From positions 248,001 to 312,000 of the forward strand of contig CALYLW010000566.1 of the NCBI GenBank assembly GCA_944989445.1: a stretch of 64,000 nt of DNA, written 5' to 3'. The notes under the pieces are model-generated. The model worked only from the letters and a program-made list of their open reading frames with translations. It had not been told where the DNA came from and did no database searches. Both the position numbers and the translations under genes were made by a program. Below, piece by piece: positions 23,191 through 35,504 of the stretch. The stretch's first letter is position 1, and each line of letters starts with the position of its first letter. Source of the DNA: Ampullaceana balthica (lineage: Eukaryota > Mollusca > Gastropoda > Lymnaeidae).

Positions 23191-26100
23191 CTAGAAATAT
23201 ACCCGCACTTTGTAGCGGGAGTATGCTGACCCTTTTTTCCAGTATTAGTTGCTGGTTATTACAATTTTTATTTGCTAAGTTATAATTCAGATTCATCTAT
23301 TAGTTAAAATCTTATGAGAAACACAGATATTCCATTTTAAGGGAAAAAAATTAAATATATTTAAGAAAAAAAGAGAGAGAGAGAAAAAACAACAGACACA
23401 ATTATTCAATGTTTACCATTTTACCGCGTGAGTTGTTTTCCCTTAATGCAGTGCCTTTTAACATTACCTTACTATTGAAAAGATATGATTTATTAAATAA
23501 TGAATCTTGACGACCATAATAAAAAAAATTACAATTTCATTCCCACTTGTACTAAATAAACATTACTGATAGGTTTTCCAAAAGAGCTCTTCCAACCTCG
23601 TCACTCAAAAATTTCATATATAATTACGACACTGCATAGTAACACAATTGTAAGTTATATAATATTTGTAACCACGTCTATGAGATAAAGAACATATGGC
23701 GCTATCCCTTAAAAAGGCAAAGACTACATAACTCATAGCGCCAATAAACAAAATTATAAATGTACTTTCTAAAATACTTTTTTTTTAAAACCGTCGTATT
23801 AAAATGATATCAAGAAAATGTGCACACCATATTTAGACAATTAACGATTATAGAAAGCTGGCCGCATAAAATAAAATCTTGTTATAAAGTTAATGTACTG
23901 GACCAAAATAACTCTTCCTTTTGACGTATTCATAGTTGTTGTAACAGGGAAATAATATTTAAAAAATTTCATGTCTCTAAATTTTACGATTTATATTTAC
24001 GGTATTTATGCAATGTGTATAATTTCAAAAAGGAATCATTTTTTTGTTCCCTATTTCTGATAAGACATCATATTTTGTAAAATATATTCAATACACACAC
24101 ACCAGATTTTGTTTCTGAAAAAAAAATCTATCCACGTTCAAAAAAAAAGATACAACCGTCTGTTAGTTAGCACATCTGAAAAATAATTAAAAATCAGCCC
24201 TCGTAATGGCCAATGTTATTCCGACTACAAAGGAATGAACATATCATGTTCAATTCGCAATTCATATTAATTAAGTGTTTTCAGGACCACTTTATTAAAT
24301 TTAGTCAACTTTTGTTAATACGTTCGGTAGCGAAAGTTTATAATGTATAGTGTATATATATATAGCTTATGCAAACTTTTTAAAAGTATAAGTTTATTTG
24401 ACATAGGCCATCGCTTTCCACATAAAATAAACTCGCTACATCTATAGTTTTTAAATAAATGTCGAGTTATGAATTATATTTTTAAAAATTGTAATTTCAT
24501 TCACACAAATTTAAATTATTAATCCAGTGCATCGTGGGAAAACTGAAATAAAATAAAATTAAATGCATTTCTAATATTTAAAGCTCAGTTGTTGTTTGTA
24601 TCTTTGTTGTTTTTGTTTGTTTGTATCCATTAAAAAAAGACCACTGCTTTGTTGAAATTTTTCCAAAATATCTCTACCACTGTCGTCACTAAAAAAGCTC
24701 ATATATATTTACGACACTGCATCGTAACACAATTGTAATCAATACAATATTTGCAACAGCGTCTATGAGATAAAGATAATATTACACTACCCCCCTCAAA
24801 AGCAAAATCTACTTAACCTATAAAGCCAATAAATTAAATTATAAATGTTATATATGAAACTTACTTTCTAAAATACTTGAAAAAAAGTAAAGTAGTATTA
24901 AAAAGAATTCAAGAAGATGTGCGCACCGTATTTAGACAATAATAATAAATGGTTATAGAAATATTCTTGCTTATTTAATAAAAAGTCTGCTGATAACAAC
25001 TGGACCAAAAATAACTCTACTTTTGTAATCTATTTATAGTTGTTCTAACATAGAAATAATATTTGAATTGTTATATATTTGTGTCTACATTTACGATTAT
25101 AATCTACTGCTTTATGCAATTGGTATATATCATAAAGGAATGAAATTCTTTTTTGAGTCACTTTAATGGCCCAACAACAGATTTTGTTTCTAAAAAATAA
25201 AGAAATTATATTCCACCTTTTAAAATTAAAAAAAAACCAAATAAAATATATGTTAAAAACGAATGTGAAACAATGACAATAATTAATTTTTAAAATGGGC
25301 TATATTAATCCAACTACAAAAGAATGAACATAACAAATTCAATTCGCAAAACAAAATAATTAAGCGTTTTCAGGATCACTTTATTTAGTTTAATCTACTA
25401 TGTTAATCGGTCCGGTAGCCTAAGTTTAAATTGTATAAGTGTATAACTTATGTAAAAGACAATATCTTATGTAAAAGACAAACAAAATATAAATGTTATA
25501 TTAATAGGACACAGCTAAATTTACACGAAAATGTGCGCACAGTAATCAGGCGATGAAAGATTTTAGAACGCGCACCGTTAAAAATGAAGCCTTGAAAAAA
25601 ATACTGACACAATTATTACATAAATAGGTTTCTATTAAATGTCGAGTTATGGAACAGAAAATATTTAAAACAAATTCGCAATTAAATTTAAACGTGTAAA
25701 CAATTAAACCTAATGCATCGTGTGCCAGTTGTAATTAAATATGTTTACGTGTCTATAATATATAGAAAGTAACAGTAAAGAAAATGACACTTCTTTGTAC
25801 TACACAGCTCAAATTAAGAAGCGTACACGAAAATGTGCGCACCGTAATTAGACAATATAATATTTTTTGACCGCTGAAAATAAAGTATTGGGGAAAAAAA
25901 AACTTCACAAAAAAATAACTCGTTTTGAACGTATTTTGAACGTCCGCGTAAATTTGTTTAAGATAGAAATGAGGTTAATTTTTTTTCATTCTTTGTCTCT
26001 GCATTTTCTGATTATTTAATTTACGGCATTCGGGCAAAAGGGACAACTACAAAAACTAACTTAAAACCACCTTCAGGGTAAAAGGAACCGTCCTGCCAAA

Positions 26101-26231
26101 TTTGGTCCCCGTCCGTCATTTGGTTTTTCCGTGGCTGTGTAACAGAAAGTCGAAAAGTGAAACATACAAACAAACATACCAACATACAAACATACAAAGT
26201 TACAAACACCAACTGAGTTTTATATATTAGA
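23191..26231 (-). mobile_element. Non-autonomous Helitron, 3.04 kb, minus orientation
   Basis: On the minus strand the element starts TCTAATATATAAAACTCAG after a host A (26232) and ends with a hairpin-like CCCGCTACAAAGTGCGGG, then TATATTTCTAG before a host T. These are textbook Helitron termini. Just inside the 5' end are GTATGTTTGTATG repeats and a TTTGGCAGGACGGTTCC block. The AT-rich interior carries about 1.1 kb diverged internal duplications: GTGCGCACCGTATTTAGACA-like words recur near 23820, 24915, 25530 and 25835, and CAGGA(C/T)CACTTTATT blocks near 24275 and 25370. No Rep/helicase frame is present. Confidence 0.85.
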
Positions 26232-27280
26232 TACCGCTTATACCAAAACGGATCTAAGCGTAACAGAAACTTAGAGAGATAGCATTTTTTTTAACCAAAC
26301 GGATTGCCCCATAGCTCTTTAAACCGAAGGTCGTCTCAAAAAAATCTAACTCTACGTGAAACCCAAAACCCGACATTTATTTGTTCACGTTTTTATTTTC
26401 GTGCTATAACAAGAGGTACTGGGGATTTCTGGGTTTGTTCGCGGCGGCCGTTAATGTCGTGTTTGTTTGTGGGTTAATTTTCTGACGTCATTAGGTGGCG
26501 CTGCGCTTTGTCTGTGGAACCCATTACCGCACTTCGTCCGAACTCCGACAGAACGTCTTCTCAATCGATAACCCAATCTTTTTCCTTAATCGATGGAATC
26601 GTACGTTTTTTTTAACTTTTAAATTAATGTCGATTTTCATTGTCCTTTGTCAAAATCTTAAAAAACCGTTCTGAGGAATGGCACGTTAGCATGCGATTTT
26701 GAAACTAAACCTACGTCAAGCTTCTCACTTAGTTTTAAGTAACTGCACATTTTACTGAGCCTTAAAATAAGTGAATATATCATGGAGATTTGAAGCAGCT
26801 GCATCTACATGCTGTGTCGGAGTGCTGCATCTACATGCTGTGTCGGAGTGATGTATCTACATGCTGTGTCGGAGTGCTGCATCTACATGCAATGCTGCAT
26901 CTACATGCTGTGTCGGAGTGCTGCATCTACATGCTGTGTCGGAATGTAGAACAGCCGATATACCATCACTTATTGGGATAACCTTCAACGTCATTGTTAT
27001 TACTTTTCATTTAGTGACAATTCAGTTGATAAATCAAGTGCACAATTCTCTAGACTTGACACTAAAAATTCAAAAATTCTGCACCGAGATCATAAAAATT
27101 ACAAGTAATTTCGATGGACTACAATTTGTTTTCTTTTAAGAAACTGGATAGTGGTGTATTAAATCTGAAATTCTAACGTGGAAATACAGCATAAAGATAA
27201 TCTTATACTATTCTTAGATAGACGTAAGTATAAGGAAACAACAATTTTTATTGTCCCGTATATATAAAAAAAATTCTTAA
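26232..27280. other. 26 bp minisatellite and otherwise unrecognised DNA
   Basis: About 26797-26947 has six copies of a 26 bp unit, GCTGCATCTACATGCTGTGT then CGGAGT, with one internally shortened unit near 26889-26897. The two overlapping plus-strand open frames here are repeat-derived. No host gene is supported in the rest. Confidence 0.75.
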
Positions 27281-27400
27281 AGTCTAGTATTCGAAATGAA
27301 CAAACCAGGAAAAGCCAGACCCTATCAACATTTATAACTGTAATACCGAGACTAGATAGAAAACGGACGGCATAGTAGGACGCAATAATCTCGATGGGAA
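27281..27400 (+). mobile_element. Probable decayed LINE 3' end
   Basis: Codons reading SSIRNEQTRKSQTLSTF are followed by a GGCATAGTAGGACGCAATAA block. Both echo the C-terminal SRI...STFK codons and the GACGCAATAATC tail of the LINE at 19180-19440. The match is short and diverged. Confidence 0.45.
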
Positions 27401-28574
27401 GCTCACAATACTGTTTGTTTTTACGACATGGGCACTACTTAAAAGTCAGTGAAAACACATTCGTACAACTCAAGCAAAAAATCATTTAGGTTTAAACCCA
27501 ATTTTATAACAAACGTCACGTGACTCACTTAAGAGATGGTCACGGGGGGGGGGCGAGATTAATATGTTACAATATGATATATCGCCATCTTGATCTTGTT
27601 CAATAAATGTTTCTTTGAGTCCCAAATAAATCACACCCACCATGTCAATCCCTGCCCACTACCTTGGGGACAGGGAGGCGGAGTGAAAGTATACAGCATA
27701 AAGGTCAGAAGATATTTATGTAAATTTTACGTGAGCTCAAGACGACACATTTCATGGCGAGACAACTCTTGGCATAGTAAGGGGGTGGCAATAGATGTCA
27801 AGAAACTGCCAAGTTTTTTTTGTGGTTGTGTTGAGAATTGTGAAATAACAAAAACAGATGTACATGTAATTTCATTGAATTAAAATTTTAAACGTGAATT
27901 CTTATCGTTAAATGATTGAATTAATGAAACGTGGGCGTTTTGGTCAAACTTAATTGTGTACCAGAGTACACAATGAATGATTGAGACAGCTCGCAAAGTC
28001 TGAGTATATTTGTGGCGCCATTAAACTGCTCAACGACTGAGGTCGACTCCGCATACAAGTGCTGATGGTCACTACAAAAACAGCAACATCATTTAGTCAT
28101 GTCTGTGATTAATGCAATTGATACAAACACATCGGTCGTCAAGTAACATTGATTTTCAACGTCAATTCAAGTTTAATTGCTACAGATACAAGCTTGTAAT
28201 CCCAGAATCTGCCACGCATGAAAAATGTGCGGGTGAAAACGATAGATCTGTAAGTCGTAAATTAGAAAATGTGGTGGAGGTGGGGATGAAATGGGGAGAA
28301 TGATTGGGTGGGGGGGGGGCGTGTGCTTGGGATAAAAACAAGCTGCTTGTTAAAAGAATTCTTAACTTCAAAGAAATTAATTTTTTTTATTTTAAAAGCT
28401 TATTTGAAGTCTGTTAAAAGGACTCAAGAAACATTTTTATTAAAGAATTTAATGTTCAAATCGGCCTAACATGCATGTGTAAAAATTACTTTCCCCAAAG
28501 GAGTAAGCGTCTTTGCCTAAGCCGAGGCCTAAATGTGATTTGTTGTCTAATGGATTTATCGGTCATTTTTGCAG
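27401..28574. other. No gene recognised
   Basis: A 97-codon plus-strand open frame (27590-27883) and shorter ones have no identifiable domain. G-runs near 27545 and 28308. Confidence 0.4.
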
Positions 28575-28576
28575 CC

Positions 28577-28850
28577 ACGATCAACATGTGCTGATGTGGT
28601 CAAAGCTGTGTAACACCCTCAACATGTGCTGATGTGGTCAAGGCTGTGTAACGTGAGCAACATGTGCTGAAGTGGTCAAAGCTGTGTAACACCATCAACA
28701 TGTGCTGATGTGGTCAAAGCTGTGTAACGCGATCAACATGTGGTGATGTGGTCAAAGCTGTGTAACACGATCAGCATGTGCTGATGTCGGGCAAAGCTGT
28801 GTAACGCGATCAACATGTGCTGATGTGGGCAAAACTGTGTAACGCAGTCT
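28577..28850. repeat. 38 bp minisatellite, about 7 copies
   Basis: The unit contains CAACATGTGCTGATGTGGTC and AAAGCTGTGTAAC, with a variable junction (ACCCTC, GTGAGC, GCGATC). A related CAGCTTGTGCTGATGTG word appears again near 30388. Confidence 0.9.
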
Positions 28851-29249
28851 AATTTCGTGCTCTGAAGAGCTTGGGATTTACTCCCTTAAAGAGTGGGATA
28901 ACACCTGGGCGACCTGCTCCACATGCTGGGCAGTGCCATACAACATTCTATGAGCGTAGGACTCACTCGCCGCCCTACCCAACTTAAATATGTCCAGCGC
29001 GGAGCACGAGGTCAATAGGTGCGCTTCTGTTTCAAGGGATTGGCTAGGATGCCGGGCGTGCGAGTCTCTGCAGTGGAAATATGAATTGTTGTGGCAATGC
29101 TTCGTTCTCATTTGACTCACAAAACTCTCTTATCTTTCATTGGTCTGTTCAGATCGGCTTTGGGGTGTTGGCATTTTCTCCTGTTAGTCCTTTTGTCGGC
29201 CCATTACTGGTACCACTTGTTCCTGGACTGGTCTGCCAACCAATATTGC

Positions 29250-29425
29250 ATCTAACGTTCTTTGGCCCAAGTGCAAAATTAAAAAACTCGTGTGCAAAGG
29301 TGCACAGCATCCATTTTTATGCAATATTTTATTTAAAAAATTTGCCCTGTTATTCTTAATTGCTGCGCGGCTCCTGTCAAATATCTACGCCACCGCGCAG
29401 CCGCGCAGCTTAAATGGAACATTGC
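29250..29425. mobile_element. MITE-like element, family C
   Basis: It ends CGCGCAGCTTAAATGGAACA and contains CCGCGCAGC-rich blocks. A reverse-orientation relative near 30619-30840 begins AAAGTTCCCTTTAAGCTACG followed by a CGCGCGGCCGC block. Both also share a TTTTTATGCAATATTTT or TTTTTATATTTTGCG type AT segment near the other end. Exact boundaries and class are not resolved. Confidence 0.45.
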
Positions 29426-29821
29426 TGATAACCTAGCTTTACCACAAGATAAGTGACTGTAACGTCTGGTTGTGTTTGGGTCACTTCCTATCTAGCTAGG
29501 AAGTCCGCATTTTCGAGGACTTGAACATTCTTTTGACTCGGGATACATTGCAGTGTCACTTCACCACTGACCATTTCGAGTCTAATCACGTCATCTTTAA
29601 CCCTTGTGAGTGTTACGTCCTCTTTACTTAAGATGCTGAGAGCTGATTTTGAGTCGCGGATAAGACGATGGTGTACAACCTTATAAGTACCGACGCTTGC
29701 ATTGTGTGGTGCACATTATCCAGTGCTTTGTGTATTGCCTAGAGGTGCGCGTCGTAATTCGATGGCATTGTTCCAAATGCACCAGAACGCTCTTTATGTG
29801 GTTGCCCTTCATTTGGGTATT

Positions 29822-29935
29822 GGACGAACGCACCGTCGTGTGCTGTATAAGACGATTGCACCGTCATGTGCTGTATTGGACGAACGCACCATCGTGTGCT
29901 GTATAAGACGAACGCACCGTCGTGTGCAGCTCCTT
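29822..29935. repeat. 28 bp tandem repeat inside the LINE remnant
   Basis: Four units of GACGAACGCACCGTCGTGTG then CTGTATAA, the second and third with small changes. It lies between the RT C-terminus and the RNase H relic on the minus strand, so it arose after the LINE inserted or in its source copy. Confidence 0.85.
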
Positions 29936-30618
29936 TTCTCAGATCCGCTGGCGAACACTTTCACATGGGTTCCCGCAAATCCTTGAATTGCTATGACCTC
30001 CGCGGCAGCTAGGGGTGTACTTCTAAAATCCCCATGGATAAATCTTAGAGCCTGCTTTTGGATACGACCAAACCTTTCCAGTGTCGTTTTTTTTCCTTGT
30101 CTTATTTTTGGCAATGACTTGGACGGACTACTGTAATCAATCACTGACCTTACACAGTCCAGGCAAAGAGCTCTGAGCGTGATTGCTTCAGTGACCCAGT
30201 TCGTACATGCCAAATTTTTCACCATGTTGAACGTTGCGGTTGCTAGGAAGTTCAAGTCATGTATAAAATTGTGTCTTTGTGTCTTTTGATATAGTTGAAC
30301 ACCAAAGTACTGCGGTTGTTTGTCCATTTGAGCGCTAGATTGTTTACTTAAGCACAACCTCGTGTTTGAAAGTGGTGTCTACACAATCAGCTTGTGCTGA
30401 TGTGTAGACAATCTGTTTAACAAAGTACAGTTAAAATGTGCTCATATGTTTCAAGAATTTTATTTGTTTCTTTGTCATGTAGACACCATTTTCGGACTTG
30501 ATTTTCTGTTTCAAAAAGGTGCAGAAATCGTATTATGGATCTTTTAAGGCGCCGTTATAAAAAAAAATAACGAGAGAATACATGTGTTAAAAGTAATCAA
30601 TTTATACTAGATGTTATA

Positions 30619-30840
30619 CGCAAAGTTCCCTTTAAGCTACGCGATCGCGCGGCCGCTCAGTTATCTGACCTACGGTGCGTAGCATTTTAGAATTATCATG
30701 AAGCAAATTTTGTCTAGAATAGCATAATATCTGTGTTTGTGGGCGCATATTTTCACAGAAAAAAAAATGCTGGGAAAAACTTTGCACGCTTTTTTATATT
30801 TTGCGCAAGGACCAACCTTGGAAATACATTGGTTGTAAAC
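30619..30840. mobile_element. MITE-like element, family C, second copy
   Basis: See the copy at 29250-29425, to which this is inverted. It begins CAAAGTTCCCTTTAAGC and ends near AAGGACCAACCTTG; those termini are weakly inverted. No clean target duplication was seen. The short GC-rich block stands out against AT-rich surroundings. Confidence 0.45.
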
Positions 30841-32870
30841 TAATGAGTCATGTCATAATATGGCGGAAATGTATTAATAGAAATATTGGGGTCTTTATTG
30901 GGACAAATTTCATAAAAATTTAATAAAAGATACGAGTCAATATGTAAATGTATGTATATTGAGAAGAAAGTATCTTATCAGCTAATTGTTTATTCTTCGT
31001 TTATTTAAGACAGCTTATTGGACCCGAACAAGAAAAAACAGTTCAATAATTTTACTATGCTAATAATTTTAGGAGCTTATTGATTCGACTTTACCTATGC
31101 TTCAAAACATTGTTCCGCTAAAATGTAATCTAAATATAGGAAATTACTCAATGAGTTGTGACGTTTTCCGGTTTGAGAAATGAAAAGCCCTGTACTGATG
31201 TATACAAATGTATTTTGAGAAATTTTCACAAAGAAATCCGATTTTTTCAAGAGCGTCTCAAGTGAGCTCAGTATTTGGTTTGTCAATTTGAGAACCATGA
31301 TGAGGAAACTTAATGATATTCTAAACGGCGGGACTAAAAAAGAAATTCCCTAAAAAGATTCGGTGGTTCTCTAACACATTTTTTGTTTACCAAATGGTTA
31401 GATAAAGTATTGATCCTAAGAATAACAATGGCTAAGTGAGTGTTCCATCAAACTCGGGTGCCAGGGAGAAGACAAACACCAGGATTCAGATGTTTGTTGA
31501 CATGGGAGTTGTCTTCCGCCCCCCCCCGGGGCCGGGTTTTATCCCCTGTCAACATGTCATAACAGGGGATAATGTCCTGCACAGTTTAACATTAGCCGCC
31601 AACGCCGAGGGTCTGTGGTGAGTCGTGATGACACTCATTTAAAATAGATGATAGACGAGATGATATGAGCCTAGAGCAAGGTTTGGTAGGTCAGCATTTG
31701 ACAGAGCCAAGTGTTGGTTACACTGGTTGAGACACGGGCAGAGCCGAATGTTCCTTAAACTAATCCAGACACGGACAGAGCCAAGTGTTGGTTATACTGA
31801 TACCAGACACGGACAGAGCCAAGTGTTGGTTACGATGATCCAGACACGGGTAGAAGCTATAAATGACGTCACGTTATTCGGCATGCAAATCAAGGGGAGG
31901 TAATTGAAGTTCGAGATTATTGATCTTAAGCTGTAATCCCATAATCCGTCCCGCTTGAGAAGATCAGTCCAAGTTTTCAACTTTATAAACTAGATTTTCT
32001 CAACACGTCGATATATACACAGATTTTGAAAAATGGGCCCGGCCCAATGCTCCAGAATTAGACAAAAGCTAAATCCCCCCCCCATAAAAACAAGACCGTT
32101 ACGGATGGTCGCAGCTAATAACTACAAGGAAACAATAATCCAGCTGTTTCGTTCTTAACGTCCAGGGCAGTTCACTGACTGACACAAGCTTTCAAACGGA
32201 TCAGTTGATGCGGCGACAAATGGCCTACTTGTGTGAACATCACCAGTTCCTAATGTCCCTCGATTAGTAATTTTGTAGCTCTTGACAAGTATTCTCTTCA
32301 CACAAAAAACTTGCTAACTCGCAACATACTTAGAGTTCAGAATTGTCAAAGTATGGATTACGTGCACCCAACGTATAGAAGAAAAAGAAGAGATTTATAT
32401 TGAAGTTAGGACAGCGGGTTTCATTTTTTAAAGACGCGACAATATGTTAGGTGAATGACGAGTGAACATGTTCCGTCATATCGTAATATCATTTAACCCT
32501 AACTCCTCACACACAAACATTTTCTTTTAAATATTTTGCTATTTTATTTGTCTTGCTGGTCTTCCTATATTATTTATTTTTAAGAACGCGTTCTGAATAA
32601 AGACTAATAAAATTGCCTTAAATTAGTTTATCTAAAATTACCACAAAGCTTTTCGATTTGAAAACAAAGTATATTATTATTCTTTTGTTGGTGACTTCTT
32701 CAATGAAAAGACTTTTTGGCACCTTTAAATCTGCTGTCTAGGACGTACCCCGAAATATATTTGGGCTTTTCTAGTGGTTCTCATAAACACATGAGTAAAA
32801 AATTCAACAAATAAAATAATTAATGCTTTCAATCACATTTTGTCAGATTATGCTTGAGACTACGGATGGT
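30841..32870. other. No gene recognised; short tandem repeat
   Basis: About 31705-31855 has three to four copies of a unit near 48 bp containing GACACGGACAGAGCCAAGTG and TTGGTTA. Elsewhere no domain or transposon terminus could be supported. Confidence 0.5.
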
Positions 32871-32874
32871 ACTG

Positions 32875-33424
32875 ATCAAAAAAAAATTGTTTGATTAATC
32901 GGGGGGGAAAATTAAATAGATTAATCTATTCGTTTCGATTAATTATATTATATAACGCATATATCCATCCCCGTTAAGTCGCGATTCATTATTGCTCGAA
33001 ATCTGTTAAGTCGTGATAATTCCATGGCTCCCAAATTTTGTGACGTAACACAGAAAATTCGTTCTGCTTTGCAAGGAATAAGGAAGTAATTTATTTTATT
33101 TGTTAACGAATGCACGTCTAAATAAATAATAATAATACGAGGGAAAAGTATGTAAGTAAAAAAAAATATAAATTATTAATAAAATGTGGAAAAAAAATAG
33201 AAATATTTTCTTAAGTTTTAATTGAATTTTAATCGATCAAATTAATTTTAATCGATTGAAAATGTGCTGGCTAGGCCCCCGGGGCATTGTGCTAGCCACA
33301 CAATCCCTTGCTCGTTAGTGGTGGCTAAATAAAACTTGTGAGCGCTACTTCACATGCCCCATAGTCCGTAATGGACTGGAAAGGGGGTTATTATTAGTAA
33401 TAATCGTTAATTTCCGCAGCCCTA
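32875..33424 (-). mobile_element. hAT element copy H1-c, 5' part only, with SINE insert
   Basis: The right edge is CGTTAATTTCCGCAGCCCTA, the exact complement of the left terminus of the two other copies (50009 and 60716). Moving inward on the minus strand it keeps the order seen at 60716-60960: AATCGATT blocks, a TTTTTTTTACTTACATAC segment and TAAAATAAATTA. It is interrupted by a SINE fragment (33270-33392). No intact transposase remains and the far terminus was not found. Confidence 0.65.
33270..33392 (+). mobile_element. SINE family B, 5'-truncated copy
   Basis: It matches the minus-strand body of the SINE at 20404-20605: GGGGCATTGTGCTAGCCACA, TGCTCGTTAGTGGTGGCTAA, ATGCCCCATAGTCCGTAATG and GACTGGAAAGGGGG, followed by a TTATTATTAGTAATAAT tail. 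The tRNA-like head with A and B boxes is missing, the common result of incomplete reverse transcription. Confidence 0.85.
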
Positions 33425-35180
33425 CTTACGACCAATGCTACTGTAGATAATAAAAGTAAAAGTTCTAAATTTTTGCATCCACTTCTTAAAACCATCAAAA
33501 CGGAATTCGGTGAGTAATATTTTTTTTTGGTATAACGTAAGTTTAAATATAAATGTAATAAATCTGTGGACGTCAAAAGTGGTTGTTAAAAAGATGTTAT
33601 ATTTTAGATTGATTCTGACTTTAAAAAACAAAAACAAAGTGCTTGACTTGAATCCATGTTTTGTCTAATATATGTAAAGTTGACTAAATGCACCGCTTTT
33701 GTTTGTGTGTAATGTCTAGGCGACCTTGTTTCGTGGGTACCACTATCCCATTCCAAGTAGAGACATTATACCACAGATAACTGACAACATCGCGGATCTG
33801 TTAAGAATTGTCAAGTAGGTGGTCGACCCAATCGAGCACCTTAAAGCACGGTAAAGTTCTTCATTCACTGCTTCACTTCAAACTTGATTTAGATCACAAT
33901 ATACACACTAAAGTTGGCCACCCCACCCATGCTAATATTTATATAAATTTAGTTTTGAGGTGTTTTTTCACGGATATATATATATATATTGAACAGAAAT
34001 ATATCAGAAAAATTTGATTTTCTGTTCAAAGCTTTAATTTTCAATATTTAATAAAAAGTTAATAAAAAAAGCTCTAAAGGAAAGACATGAAAGTTAAACA
34101 TAAACCGCTGAAAGTTGTAAGATATTAATTGAAAACATTTCATGCGACTTCTGTTGTTTTTTTAAATTTTTATAGTTTTCTTTTTTACTTTGAAATAAAA
34201 TTTAAAAAACACCCAAAGGCGTTTAAATACGAAGATTCTCATTTGTATTTAGCAAAAACCAAAAAAAAAGTCAATTTCACATATTATTGTTTTGATTAAC
34301 TTTAACTTTCCCTGTGGCGTTCATTTCTCTGCACGTCTTTTTTGTAAACACTGAGTTGATTGATCCGTTTCATGGGATTAAATTGCGATTATTGTTTTTA
34401 TTCAATCTTGAATAATATTTTAAGATAAAAGCGAATTCATGACGAAAGATTAACTAGATGAGGTTTTAGCCATACGAGTGACTCCGGATATGTTAACAAA
34501 ATGCTTCCATTCGCCCATTGTTTGTAAATCATTTTCAATAAATTTCGAACACGTAAACACATACTATGACGTTCAACCAATCATCTATACACTATTATAA
34601 CTGTTCAAAAAAAAATTCCATACCAAGTAAACGATCTTCTAGCTTGGTTGACATCTTGCTTTGAGTCGCAGGACCAACTCTCTTTGCCATTGTTAAAAAC
34701 TTCCTTTACTCTATAATTTCCCGTACGCCTGATTTATTTTTAAAATGTCATCTAATTCCTTGACTTTGATCTTATCCCTTTATTTTTGAGCATCATTAGA
34801 GCGAACTTAATCCAGTCCCAATTATGTCATTACTCTCTGACGCATGAGTATTTCAACTTTTTCTACTTCAACTAAAACTTTTTAAGCAGGTTGTTATTTA
34901 AAGGATTAACTGTACACTAATGGACTACACGTATCTCATTCAATTTTCAACAACTCATTTGGCGAGCTACTTTTAACAGCTTTAAAATATAAAAAAAGAA
35001 TCTTGCACGAAATATTTTTAGTGAAAAGTTGAATATGAGGATGCTAACAATTACATTGTATTCTGTGGATTAGAATATGTTTCATGGATTTATAATGTTC
35101 GAACTAATTAAGGGTAGGTTTGTGAATCTTAAAGATGGTCCGAGCTCAAAGAAAACCACCCAAAAAGTGATGCATACTTC
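33425..35180. other. No gene recognised
   Basis: AT-rich DNA with a (TA)n run near 33974-33988 and several short open frames without motif. Confidence 0.4.
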
Positions 35181-35189
35181 AAACTCCCC

Positions 35190-35500
35190 CGCCAATCACA
35201 AAACATCATTTTCAGGCTAAGGACGGGCCACAACAAACTTAGGCAACACATGTTCCGCAAACTTCGAATTGGAGAAAGCGAAATGTGCCCCTGCGGGACA
35301 GCTGCGGAAAAATGCGGAACATGTTCTCCAAAACTGCCCTCTGTACCACCATACCCGGACAGACATATGGCCCCAGGAAGCTACCCTCGATGACAAACTC
35401 TATGGTGGACTGGACCAACTGTCAGCCACAGCGCAGTTCATCACAAATATTGGACTTGCTGTCTAAATCCTCTATCAAAAGATTTTGAGAACGAAGAAGA
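35190..35500 (+). mobile_element. LINE 3' end with terminal zinc-knuckle-like motif
   Basis: The frame from about 35208 reads FRLRTGHNKLRQHMFRKLRI then CPCG. After a one-base frameshift near 35312-35325 it continues AEHVLQNCPLYHHTRTDIWP and KLYGGLDQLSATAQFITNIG to a stop at 35464. This is the conserved C-terminus after RNase H in many invertebrate Jockey/I-group LINEs (LRTGH, CxCG, eHvLq.Cp, R...WP, FI..tGL). A (GAA)n-like tail follows. No upstream RT was seen, so the copy is 5'-truncated. Its sequence is unlike the I-like remnant at 28861-30360. Confidence 0.88.
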
Positions 35501-35504
35501 AGAA

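Larger units (their letters stand above)
28861..30360 (-). mobile_element. I-clade-like LINE remnant (RT C-terminus, RNase H, terminal Cys/His motif)
   Basis: Minus-strand translation gives, in order, LCLDCVRSVIDYSS and LERFGRIQKQALRFIHGDFR followed by STPLAAAEV (about 30170-30010), then IRDSKSALSILSKED (about 29670-29620), a VTLQCIPS...NADF block (about 29560-29505), and last HCRDSHARHPSQSLETEAHL LTSC (about 29065-29000). These correspond to the RT C-terminal region, the RNase H DSK motif and the end region of I/Jockey-group LINEs. Frames are broken, a 28 bp unit is tandemly repeated four times at about 29822-29935, and a MITE-like insert sits at about 29250-29425. Dead copy. Confidence 0.75.

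Noticed and set aside
29809..30357. Host gene from the 182-codon minus frame
   Set aside because: Its recognisable part is a LINE RT C-terminus, and the end is a 28 bp tandem repeat.
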